From assembly GCA_031835245.1 (NCBI GenBank), contig JAVKOQ010000063.1:124001-188000 (forward strand): 64,000 nt of DNA. Direction: 5' to 3'. Under the pieces are notes generated by a model that was not told where the DNA came from, did not search any database, and worked only from the letters and a program-made list of their open reading frames with translations. The position numbers and the translations under genes were made by a program. Source of the DNA: Balamuthia mandrillaris. Taxonomy: Eukaryota > Discosea > Longamoebia > Balamuthiidae. Shown in pieces: positions 10,932 through 24,400 of the stretch (its first letter is position 1; every line of letters starts with the position of its first letter).

Positions 10932-11345
10932 ATGGAAGACCAAGACAACTGGCGAGAGGCCTTTCGTCTGTTCGACACGGACGGGGACGGCAGGATCAGC
11001 TCCACCGAGCTGGGCGAGCTGATGAAGAGCTTGGACCAGAACCCCACCGGCGCGGACATACGCGAGATCATGAAGGAGCAGGGCTCGGACAAAATCTCCT
11101 GCGAGGAGTTCATAGGCGTCATGGAGAGGAGGATCCGCGCGGCGGACGAGGCGCTGGTGGCCGCCTTCAGCGTGTTCGAGAGGGGAGACGAGGGCTACGT
11201 CTCGGCCGCCGAGCTGAGGCACCTTCTCTCCACGTTGGGGGACCCCATGAGCCAGGAGGAGATCGAGGAGATGTTCAGCTGCGCCGAGGTGGACAGCGAC
11301 GGTCAATTCAACTACAAGGAGTTCATCAAGTTGCACATGACGTAA
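10932..11345 (+). CDS. Calmodulin-like EF-hand protein
   Basis: Intronless 137-residue protein of calmodulin/myosin-light-chain size. ATG 10932 is chosen because an upstream in-frame ATG at 10824 adds only a low-complexity basic leader. Four EF-hand units can be seen. The first is canonical (DTDGDGRISSTE). The second is degenerate (EQGSDKISCEE, shortened). The third has ERGDEGYVSAAE with Glu at position 1. The fourth is EVDSDGQFNYKE, also with Glu at position 1. So probably only the first site binds calcium strongly, which is a pattern more typical of myosin light chains or specialised calmodulin-like proteins than of calmodulin itself. It is GC-richer than its neighbours and lacks introns. 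Confidence 0.85.
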   Translation: MEDQDNWREAFRLFDTDGDGRISSTELGELMKSLDQNPTGADIREIMKEQGSDKISCEEFIGVMERRIRAADEALVAAFSVFERGDEGYVSAAELRHLLSTLGDPMSQEEIEEMFSCAEVDSDGQFNYKEFIKLHMT

Positions 11346-11760
11346 AAAAAGAAAGGCGTTTCAGTTCAGCTGAAGAAAGAAAGATCTCATCAACAGAGAA
11401 CAGAGCAGAGAGAACAACCAGAGACAAAAAAAAACATATTTTTTTTTGTGTTTCATTTATTTTTTTTATTACCAGATTTTGTATTTAAATTTATCGATCG
11501 ATTTATTGTAATATCGAAAGTTATCTCGGATTGTCGGCCGACATGGATAATAATTCATGGTATGGAAATTCCGAGCGATGTCCGCAGAAAAGTAACCCAG
11601 AGAGAGAAGACGAGTTGTTGCGTGTGAGGCAACAGAACGAAACGACAGAGAGAGACAAAAGAGCTTCACTTTTGACAACAAAGACCTTCACTCTGTCCTA
11701 CGAAAAAAGTAGCAACGCACCCACACGCTCACTCACGCACGCACGCACATCGAAAAAAAA
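11346..11760. other. Intergenic region upstream of AK-HSDH
   Basis: AT-rich spacer with T runs and a tandem ATCGATCGAT palindrome near 11493-11503. It likely holds the 3' end of the EF-hand gene and the AK-HSDH promoter. A short open frame at 11531-11764 is unsupported. Confidence 0.5.
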
Positions 11761-15018
<3,258 letters not shown>

Positions 15019-15072
15019 AGCAACAAGCAGTTGGTATCGTTCGCGGTGAGTTCTCTTTTCCGTTGGCATACC

Positions 15073-15212
15073 AAGGAGAGAGGAGAGAGGAGAGAGAGGA
15101 GAGAGAGCAGAGAGAGCAGAGAGGAGAGAGAGGAGAGAGTGGAGAGAGTGGAGAGAGAGGAGAGAGTGGAGAGAGTGGAGAGAGGAGAGTGGAGAGAGGA
15201 GAGAGGAGAGAG
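15073..15212. repeat. GA-rich microsatellite upstream of Mic60
   Basis: GAGAGAGGA, GAGAGAGCA and GAGAGTG units. It lies between two plus-strand genes and is purine-rich on their sense strand, unlike most tracts in this window. A donor-like GGTGAGT precedes it at about 15046, so it could be part of a 5' UTR intron. Confidence 0.9.
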
Positions 15213-15350
15213 CAAGAAAAAAGAAAAGCAGTGCAAACGGGGATCGAACTCGGGGCGTCAGACACCCAAACCAATTTTGTGGGAAGCAAAAGCAAAAAAA
15301 AAAAAGGGAAGAGGAAGAAGGCCCAACGACAGAGAAAAGAAATACTGAAG

Positions 15351-17145
15351 ATGTTGAGGGCAGTGGGCAGCAGAGGAACCACCATGCGGAAGTGGGGCAC
15401 CACCCTCACTGCACAAGAACAACAACGCTTTGGTGCAACGCTATGGTTCAAGGCTTTCTCGTCAATATTCCACAGCGCCCCCTCCTTCCTCCTCGTCGTC
15501 GTCACCGTCATCGCCATCTTCACGACTTCCTCCTTCTTCGCCACCACCGTCACCCTCTGGGCCTTCTCCCTTCAAACCTGTGGCCTTTGCCATCGTTGCC
15601 ACCTCCCTTGTGGGCGGCTACTGCTACTACCAAGGCATTGGCCCCTTCAACAAGGAGAAGCTGGAGAGCGTGCACAAGGCGGAGGAGGATTATTTGAACC
15701 GAGTGCGCGGCCAGTTCTCTCACAAGGAAAAGGGAGAGGAGGAAGAGAAAGAGGCGGAGGCGGAGGCGGAGGAGGAAAAGCGCTGGTTGGAGGATCAGGT
15801 CCCTCCTCCCGCCACCTTGGAGGAAAGCGTGGCCCTGGTTGAACAACATCAACAGCAAGCAGCGGAAGAGAAGGAAGAGGCGGAGAAAGAGGAGAAGAAG
15901 AACGAGAAAAAGGAGGAAAAAGAAGAGGAGGGGCAAGAAAAACAGGAGGACGAAAAGAAGCAAGCGACGGGAGAGCTAGAGACGGAAAGGGCGGGACAGG
16001 AGAAGGAAGAGAGCCCTGCGACGAGCGAGTTTCCTTCCAGCGTTCCCTTTGGTCTTCCTGAGAGCGAAGAAGGCATCGTTATGCCCTTCTCTCACCAACG
16101 TGAAGCGAAAGAGGAGGAAGAGAAGAAGGAACAAAAGGAGGATGAAGGAAAAGAAGAGCAGAAAGAGGAGCAAAGAGAAAGTGCGGCCAACGTTCTGCTG
16201 GCCAAACTGGAGGCTGACGATCAGTCCAAGGAGTCTGTGGCCACTCTCTTCCTGAAGCAACAGGAGCTCTACGAGAACCGCATCCGTGAGCTAAAGGACA
16301 AGTTCCACCAGAAGCGCGAGCAGGAGCGAGCCGAGGAGCAGAAACAGAGAGCTGCCCTGCTGAGAGAGGTTGTGGAGAAGAAAGTGGCGGAGGTGAAGCG
16401 ACAGCTGCAAGAGGAGCTTCAACAAAAGGAAGCTCAGAACAAGCTCACAATGGACGCCAGCCTCTCCAAGGAGTTTGCTCAGCTGGGCCGCGAGCTGGAG
16501 CAGAAGCACGCCGAGCGGTTGGACCTCCTCTCCACCCTCAACGCCAAGATCGAGGCCTACAACAACCTCGTCCAGAGCGAGAGCACCTCTTTCTCCAGGT
16601 CTAGCCTCGAAGTGCACAACATGTCCCTGGCCTTGCTTGCCCTGAGCGAGGCCTTCGAACAGCACCGAGAGCCCTTCCAGACCCAACTGGAGGCCTTCCG
16701 CGAGGCCGCCAAAGGACTGCCCTTGGCGGAGGCCGCTTTGGCCTCCATCCCGCCGCACCTCCCCGAGGAGGGCGTCTACTCCTCCGACCTTCTCAAGAAG
16801 AGGTTCCGTCGGGTGGCTAAGCACGCCCGCCGCGCTGCCTTGGTGCCCGAGGACGGCGGCATGTGGTGGCACGCCTTTTCGGTCTTCCTCTCCGCTGGGC
16901 CTATCTCTGAGCAGCACACCACGGCCAAAGCGGTGGAGAACGTGCTGCAACGAGCCCAAGAGCACATCGAGAACAATGACCTGCTGTCGGCGGTGAGGGA
17001 GCTGGAGGAAGGCTTGCCCAAGGAGGGGCTGCCCAGAGATATGACCAAGGATTGGGTCGATAGGGCGCGCGAGCGCATTGTTGTGGACCAAGCGTTGGCC
17101 CTCATGAATGCTGAAATGATATCTCGTACCTCTGCTCTTGTCTAG
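15351..17145 (+). CDS. Mitofilin / MICOS subunit Mic60
   Basis: Inner-membrane organiser of mitochondrial crista junctions. The main frame reads a basic Ser/Arg presequence (RYGSRLSRQYSTAPP), one transmembrane helix (VAFAIVATSLVGGYCYYQG), a ~150-residue Glu/Lys-rich stretch, a long coiled coil (about 16200-16560), and a C-terminal mitofilin domain: KKRFRRVAKHARRAALVP, WWHAFSVFLSAG, AQEHIENNDLLSAVRELE, KDWVDRARERIVVDQAL. Domain order and C-terminal signature are those of Mic60. The start is unresolved: the only nearby ATGs (15351 and 15384) are in another frame, and the main frame has no ATG before the presequence, opening after a stop at 15355-15357. A spliced 5' exon, or a sequence error, is required. 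AATAAA lies 73 bp after the stop. Confidence 0.88.
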
Positions 17146-17217
17146 AGCCCTGCCTTTTTCGTGCGTGTTTTGTTTGATTGTTCGTTTGTTTAATGCCTTT
17201 TGAATGAACTATAAAAT

Positions 17218-17223
17218 AATAAA
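17218..17223 (+). terminator. Candidate polyadenylation signal of Mic60
   Basis: AATAAA 73 bp downstream of the Mic60 stop codon and within the narrow gap to the convergent ATG13 stop at 17306. Confidence 0.4.
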
Positions 17224-17305
17224 AGGAATGTATCCAAAATTTTCTATATTTATGTTCACTTTTTTGGAGATACAAAAGAGAGAAACAAAAAAGTGTGGCG
17301 CATGT

Positions 17306-17442
17306 TCACATTTCCAAGTTGTCAAAATCTTCCAACACTTTGCGAAAGTGATTGAGGGCTTCATAGTGAGACATCTTTTTTTTTGTTGAGAAACAATACG
17401 TTTAGAGCCAAGAAGGAGAGAGCCATTAAAAAAACGGAAGAG

Positions 17443-17485
<43 letters not shown>

Positions 17486-19448
17486 GGAGGGAGAGACTAC
17501 ATACAACTTTGAAAGAAGAGGCCGCTCCATCCTTGAAATGAAACATTTGAAGGTCGGGCGCTTCTCTGCAGCCCCTCACAAAGAGGCCAAGCTCTCCGTC
17601 CTTGTCTTGCGATGTGGTCAAGGCAAACGCAGGCGAGGACTCCTTTTCATCGGAAGCATATAAGAACACATCCGAAAGAAGAGAGAGAAAGAGAGGAGAG
17701 ATTGTACAGCTAACAAATAAGGAGAAGCACCCTCAGCAAGAAGGGCGCCAAGGGGATGGTTATAGTGCTGACCGCCACGATGATAATGAAGGGTAAGGGT
17801 GCCATCCGGAAAAGAAAACGGAGGTTCCTGTACAGCTGCTGCTGCCGCAGCGCTGGCACCCCTTCCTCCAGCGATGATCGCGCCCTCAGAAGCTGTGCGA
17901 CTGTGGCAGCTGCCAGCCCGGGGCCGTTGATGGTAGCGAGGGGATGAGGAATTGTTGGTCGTGTTACTCACTGGAAGAATAGGGCGGAAGGAGGAGGAAG
18001 GAGGCATCATTGGGAGAGGAGGCAAGTCCGTGAAAGGAGGAGAAAACGGAGAAGCAGAAAGAAAGTCTTGGATGGGAGGTGGAGAGCGGTCCGCATAGCA
18101 CTGAAAGGGAGGCGTGCAGTTCTCGCAGGAAGTCTTGGAAGAGCTGGAAGTGGAAGTGGGGGGAGTCATGTAGGCATAAAGCTCTTCTTCCAGAATACGG
18201 AACGGGTCAGAGCCAGCAGTTCTGCTAGGCGATACCACTGGCACTTGCGCTCGCCGAATGCCACCTTGATTTGCGGTCGGGATTCCTATCGGGGCGCTCC
18301 TTTCAGTTGGATGTCTTTCATCTTCTTCCCTCTCCTTGCCTTTGCCCATGTGAAATCTACCGCTATCAAATGGTGACTTAATGTCTAAACAGTTTTCTGG
18401 GGCTAGTGTCTGTTTGGGAGAGACATTAAGGTAAGAGAAAAGGGTTTTTAAAAACATGAGATAGAAGAGAAGAGAGTGATGAAGTTGGATAGGAGAGAGA
18501 GAGAGAGAGAGAAAGGGAGAGGGAGAGACATACGTTGTGAGAACAGTTGTGACGGTAACGCACATACAAAGCAAGTTTGCCAAAAGGGGTTTTTACATGG
18601 CCAAAATTGAACTCAGACGTTGGAGCTATTGCAACAAATGAACATCAGGAAACGCAAAAGCATTCAAAAAGAACAGACGAAGGAAAAGTAAACCGTTGTT
18701 GAAGCTAGGCCCGCCCTCTGCGTCTTGCCTCATGAGATAACTTATTTGAGCGGTGGCGCGTTCGTGTTTTTGCAAGTCTCTGTACAATTGATGAGCCGGC
18801 AACATTCGCAAAAAGCTATACAGCGAACGGATAAGCACCACCAGCTTTTTATATACAGTTGGAATTTCTATTGCGACGCGAGGACTATTGCAACAGAGGT
18901 CTTGTTAGTCTCCGCAGGAAGAAGAAAGCAACAACAAGAAAGACGAAACAAGAACAACAAGAACAACAAGAAAGCAGAAGAAGAAGAAGAAGAAGAAGAA
19001 GAAGAAGAAGAAGAACAAGAAGAAGAACAAGAAGGAGAAGAAGAGTCACCTTTTGTTGAGCGGCTGATAAGAAAGACGCCAATGCTCAAGTAAGGCCCTC
19101 GTTTGCCGATCTTTGGTGACAAAAAATGTTTCAAGAATGAGAGGGAGATATATGTTGTTCTTCCATGCGTTTAGCTGCTCAGTTACTATATCTGACTCCT
19201 CCATATCAAGGTTGAACTAGAAGAGAACAAAAATAATAATATTAATACGTTAGTCCAAACAGACAAGAGAAACGTTTGTTTGTTAAGCTATTCGCACATA
19301 CCCACTTGTTCTTCTTAGAGCTCATCTGAGATAAGGCAGCCACACGAGCCCCTACAATCGTATGAGCCATCTTGCTCAACGCCTCTCGCACCAACTGTTC
19401 TATTTTGACCCTTGGGTTCTTCTCTAAGGGTTCTTTTTTGTTTTCCAT
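17306..19448 (-). CDS. ATG13: Autophagy-related protein ATG13
   Basis: Regulatory subunit of the ATG1/ULK kinase complex that starts autophagosome formation. The HORMA domain is read over several exons from ATG 19448: KIEQLVREALSKMAHTIVGAR, SSKKNKWFNLDMEESDIV, LPLILETFFVTKDRQTRALL, HWRLSYQPLN, then RSLYSFLRMLPAHQLYRDLQ, and FNFGHVKTPFGKLALYVRY, which matches the HORMA end of ATG13 proteins. A long Ser/Pro-rich disordered region follows (about 17800-18380), where ATG1-, ATG101- or LC3-binding motifs usually occur, and a final exon HYEALNHFRKVLEDFDNL ends at 17306. Introns carry GA (17443-17484, 18491-18513) and GAA (18976-19032) repeats. The family call rests on the HORMA motifs. Confidence 0.85.
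17443..17484. repeat. (GA)n microsatellite in ATG13 last intron
   Basis: Pure GA on plus, CT on the transcribed strand, just before the last exon acceptor side of the minus-strand gene. Confidence 0.9.
18976..19032. repeat. (GAA)n trinucleotide repeat in an ATG13 intron
   Basis: About 14 uninterrupted GAA units followed by GAACAAGAAGAA; TTC on the transcribed strand, in the intron after the TRALLEHW exon. Confidence 0.9.
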
Positions 19449-19539
19449 TTTGGTGGGTTGGTTCGAGGCGCTTATGAAAAAAACAAAGCGTTGTTGCTAT
19501 CGAGCAGCACTGTCCTTTAAACTGTAACACCACATCAAG

Positions 19540-20308
19540 GTATCACAACAAACACAAGGCGAGTTGATGATCTCTGCAAAGAGGGGAAACAGTAAGAGAG
19601 AATCAATAGCGGTTGTGGGGGCAAATAGGTGGCCAAGAAAGCAGCCAAAACTTTGAAGCAGCAGACCCCCAACTCAGATGGAGGGGGGAAAGTTACCTTA
19701 CTGACTTGTGCAAAAAGGCCCAACCAGATCAAGATGATGTTGATGATGGTTCACCCTTTCTTCAGGAGCATTAAAAAAAAGGACATAAACGAGCGTCAAC
19801 AACCAAACGTTTCCTCAAGTTTACCCAAAGAAAGAAAAAAGAGCAGTAACCCATTAGGTTGCAGAGAAAAAACAAACCTAAATCTCACGGAAAGCTGGAG
19901 CAGCTGTAGAATAACTTCCCGTGCACGAGAGAATTGTTGTGAAATGGGTATGTGCTTTCAGCTGGCTGCGGGCAGTTTTCGGGCTTCCAGGAAGAAAAGA
20001 AAGAAAGAAAGAAAAGACGAGGAAGCTGGAAAGCTGGAGGGGAGTAATGCAGCTGTTTCTCTCTCTTCTCCTCAAGAATCGCCTCCTTTAACAAGGATGT
20101 AGCCAAACAGTCCCTTGAAGTCCCTTTGGATTTCTTCTAATGGATTCAATTCACTTTTTTTTGCAAAAAAAAAAAAAAGAACAAGGGAAGAAAAGCAAAC
20201 GATCAGAAGAGGATCAAAAAGCAAAGAGATGTTAAAAAAAAATTTTTTTTTGGTTTGGATTGGGTTGTGTGTACGCACCCCGCTACCGATTTGCCACTGC
20301 TCGCTCAA
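19540..20308 (-). CDS. Unresolved spliced locus, possible small gene
   Basis: Between ATG13 and the RMI2-like gene the minus strand holds scattered protein-like pieces: MSEQWQIGSG from ATG 20308; LNPLEEIQRDFKGLFGYIL at about 20155-20100; AILEEKREKQLHYSPPAF; ISQQFSRAREVILQLLQLS at about 19945-19880; and INSPCVCCDTLMWCYSLKD after an acceptor at about 19576. Splice sites can be drawn but no consistent frame was found and I do not recognise a family. Treat as a hint of a minus-strand gene of a few short exons, not as an annotation of its sequence. The rest of 19449-20816 holds nothing I can support. Confidence 0.22.
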
Positions 20309-20816
20309 GTGCTGACTGCTACTTCTTCTCCTCTCTCTCGTGTTTTCCCGCGGGTGTCAACTTTGTCGAAATAAAAAAAAACAAGGGAATCTCTTTGCGC
20401 TACGCAATTCCTTTGTGTTTGGTGATGCTTTGGTTCGTTAACAACGGAGTGGGGAAAAGGGGGTTCGGTGTGCGCGTTTGTAGGAGTTTGCCACGTCTCT
20501 CGTTTCTCCTTCTCTATGTTTTTTAAAAAAAGCCAAAAGGAAGGAGGGTAACAGAACAAACGGACCAATGGATCGCCAAGTTTCCAGCGCTTCATTTGCC
20601 CTTTTAGGTGTAGCTTAGATTAGATCACCCGCAACCGATCAGGAATTTTCCGGGAAATGTCCTAGGAAATGAGTTACGTAATCCATGTAAATTCTCCTAT
20701 CCGCCGATACTGTTGCCCCCCGACTGCCTCTGGTTCGACTCATGGCGGCCCCTCTGCTGTTTTGACTCAGTTGCGAAAAACAAAAAAGAGTAGCGACAGA
20801 AGAAAGAATCCGAGCG

Positions 20817-21354
20817 ATGGACTTGTGTAGCAAAAAGATGTTTGTGGGACAGCTCGAGCAAGTGGAAGTGACGGAGGAGAATGAAACCCTTTTATTTCGC
20901 TTTGGGGAGGCACCGCTGTTCCAGAGGGTTTGGGTGCAGGTTCGTTGCCAGCGTTTTTCATTGTGATCCCGCCAACCTTTTTCTTGGCCGTGTCCTCCCT
21001 ACTCACTCGAAATGTAACCGCAGGGTGTGGTTGTCTTTGTGGAAGACAAGTATTTCTATTTGGACGATGGTACCCTCTTCCTATTCTATGTTTTGGTTGT
21101 TTTTCTTACCCATGTTTCCCTTCCAAGGGAGTGGAGTGGTATTCATAGATGGTGTCAAAAGTAGCATCGTCGATCCAACCGAGAGAAATGTGGGCGACTA
21201 TCTGATGGTGATAGGGACGCTTGGCCTCTGTACGGACGGCACCAGAACCATCATTGCTGTCAAGATATGTAACCTCAACGAGGACCCCAACCGAGAGACC
21301 CTATGGGATCTCGAGGTGATCGAAGCCCAGCGACGCTTCTATCTTCCAGCGTAA
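20817..21354 (+). CDS. RMI2: RMI2-like OB-fold protein
   Basis: Small OB-fold protein resembling RMI2, the partner of RMI1 and topoisomerase III in the BLM/Sgs1 dissolvasome that resolves recombination intermediates. Three exons: MDLCSKKMFVGQLEQV... to VWVQ; GVVVFVEDKYFYLDDG; and SGVVFIDGVKSSIVDP to the stop at 21352-21354. Conserved points are FQRVWVQGVVV (human RMI2 has LRVWMQGRVV), GDYLMVIGTL (KYVMVMGVV) and ETLWDLEVIEAQRRF (ESMWELEVEDLHRN); the human strings are from memory. About 140 residues, as in the family. It is transcribed convergently with the Roco gene, whose stop is only ~130 bp away. Confidence 0.78.
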
Positions 21355-21485
21355 ATGTACATACATACAATCGATAAGTTTATGGTGATGAATGAAGAGC
21401 TACTTGTACAGCAAAAGCCCTTGAAAAAAGAAGGGACAGAGGGCGATATTTGTTCATTTGGTTGGTGCTTCCTGCTATCTGCTCT

Positions 21486-24400
21486 CTACTTCCTCTTCAT
21501 TACAAAGGTGACGGGAGAAGCAGCACCAACAGCCATTTTGGACCGCACCACAAGCGCCCGTTCATCATCGCCAAGCGTCACCTCAGCTGTAGCCAAAAAA
21601 AAAAAAAAATGAGCATCATCAAAACAAAAAGAGTCAACAACAAGAGGTACATTACCCTGGTTTTCTTTTACAATACATAGATGGTAATTGTTAACAGAAA
21701 GTCCTCGCTTCCTGCAAACAGAAGCACAAATGTTCTCCGCGGTGGTTGTACTATCTATCTTGATAGTCACAAACGTATGGTCCTCCAGGTAGATCTTGAC
21801 AATGGCAGAGGTTTGGCCAAAGGATGAGGAGGAAGAAGGAAGAGTAGATGATGAAGAAGAGGATGAAGTACAGGAGGAGGGCTCAAAGGAAACAGATAAG
21901 GAAGAAGAAGAGGCGGAGGAGGACTGTTCTTGTTGCTCAGACGACGAGGAGACTGTAACCACAGCTTCCAAACCGGTCCACACCCGAATGAACTTGTCCC
22001 AGGATCCGCTCCACACCTCTGGCTGTCCCTCGTTGTTCACAAACACGAGAGAGCTGATCGCATCAGCGTGTGCTTCTTTCAAGTGTTGCAAAGGCTGATA
22101 GTTCTGCACAACGACAAAAAAAAGGTGAGGCTAAAAGACAACATTGCAACGCATTATAAGCACGGAGAACGTACATAGCGATCCCAAATGATGATAGACT
22201 TATCCCAGGAGCTGCTCCAAATGGTATTGGTGCCTACCTGCAACAGCTGGTACACTCTTGCTGTGTGATCGCTCAACGTTTGTATGCAATCACCCTGCAA
22301 ACAAACAGAAAAAAAAGGTCAGTGGTTATGTACTTCCACTTTTTATCACTTGTAACAACAGCAATGCGTTGTCTTTCAAGAGGATAAGAACAAACAAACG
22401 AACTATACCTGACGGTCCCAAACGCAAATTGTTTTGTCACTGGAGCAGCTCCACATCACGTCGTTGACTCGCAAGAGCTGATGCACGATCGCCGCATGTC
22501 CTTCCAGTACTTTCTCCACTTCCAAGCTCTGTCACAAGAAACAAAGAAAGAGATTACCTCCACCAATCTCTTCATCAAACGTTTGAAGAACAAGTGAATT
22601 ACCTCAGGGTTGACCAGCATGATGGCTCTGTAAGAGCCTATCCAGACGTAATGGTCAGGCCAGACGACCATTGAGCTGCATGCATTTGGCAGTTTGGCCT
22701 GTTGTCTGGGCTTAAACGTCTTTTTTTTTTTGCAAACAAAAAAAAAACCGTTATTATTTAGTACTATAGCAGTGCTCGAGAAGTGAACATAGGAAAGCGG
22801 AAAGGTACCTTTTTAGACCACACGATGACGGTATAGTCAGAGGACCCGCTCCACACGTCATCTCCAACTTCAGCCAAGCAGTACACCGCATGTGCTTTGA
22901 GCTGCTTCAACAGTTTCGGTTTCTGGTTCACGTTCGAAAAAAGCGTAAGTTTGCTTTGTTGCTCCTTCAATATAAATAAATGAGTGCAAACAAACCTTTG
23001 CATCCCACACGATGATGGAACCATCCTTGGAGCCGCTCCACACTTGATCATTCACCACCAGCAAGCAATGAACAGCAGCTGTATGTCCGGTTAGCTGCTT
23101 CATCAGTTTCTTCGTCTGTGGAGGTGGGAGAACAAAAAAAAAAAGTGATGAGCATTGTTCAGCAGAGGAGGAAGGGAGTAAGTTATCATTACCTTCAGAT
23201 TCCAAACAAAGATAGAGCCATCGCCACAGGCGGCCCATACCCTATCCTGCACTGTCACCAGGCAGTGCACCGAGCCCGAGTGCATCACATCCAATTGAAC
23301 TTGTGACAACGGACTCCACTGACTCTCCATCGCACCACCTCCATCGCTGCTGCTTGCATTGCTAGGAGCAGAAGCGTTGGCAGTGGAGGAAGAAGGAGTG
23401 CTCGTCGTTGCAGCACTGCCTTGGGGAAAGAGGAGAGCTGATAGAGCGGCGGGAGGGAGGCTGGCGGCCCTATCCTCTCGTTGCTTGTTGTGGTCGCTCT
23501 CGCTCCCAAAGGAGTTCTTGCGGCGGCCCTGCGGCGGTGTGAACTTGGAGGAAGGTCTCAACGTGACCGACATTGGAAGCTTTATCTTGCTACCTCCCAA
23601 CCGGGACCCCGTTTTGGGGGAGATAAAGCCGCTTCCGTTTCCACTGCCGCTACTTAAGGTACTTGATCTTAGCTCAGTTCCCCTAGAGGCTGCTCTCTTG
23701 CGTGGCACCGGTGATGGGTTATGACTGGAAGAAGAAATAGAGGCGTTCAGTCCGTCCTCTCGGCTACGAGGTGAGGAGCCTCCCCCGCAGTAATCTCGCT
23801 GCAGGTCAAGCAGCCGTTGGGCAATGTCGTTGAAGGAAGGACGAGCTGTCGGATTACTCTGCCAACACTGTTCAATCAGCCTGCTGTACTCTGCGTGCAG
23901 TCCCTCCGGTTCATCCGTTCCTCTCCCTGCTTCCGGTACCTGCATTCAGCATTAGTATCATGATCGAATCAGAGTGAAAGACAAGAGTCAGTAACAAAAA
24001 AAATACGAAGACATAGAAGAGAACAGAGAAAGCGACGAACAGTGGGCCGTAATCCATCGATCAGCATGACACGAATCTCGTGCGGAGTGTGCTTGTTAGA
24101 CTGAAGTAGGTGCAAGAAGGGATCCTCTCGGGCAAGCATTTCCCAAAGCAACATGCCAAAGCTGAACACGTCCATGGAGGGCGAGAAGGGAGTGGTGGGG
24201 TCGGCCAACAGCTCAGGCGCCATCTGAAAGTTGTAGTCTTGCAATGTTAAGTCCAGCATGCCTCCTCGTTGCAACAAGCCTATCCCAAAGTTGTCCACCT
24301 TGGCCACAACCTCTGACAACTTCTCGTTGCTTCCTGTCATCTGTTGTGTTCGTGCAATGTGGTTTTGCGTTAGTTTGTGTTGTACCTGGATAAACGTAGG

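Noticed and set aside
15221-15300. tRNA-like string on the minus strand (GAGTTCGATCCCCG)
   Set aside because: It resembles a T-loop, but the flanking bases do not pair into a T stem and no acceptor or anticodon stem could be drawn.
18976-19059. Poly-Glu/Arg coding repeat on plus
   Set aside because: It is the GAA repeat of an ATG13 intron, flanked by HORMA-domain exons on the minus strand.
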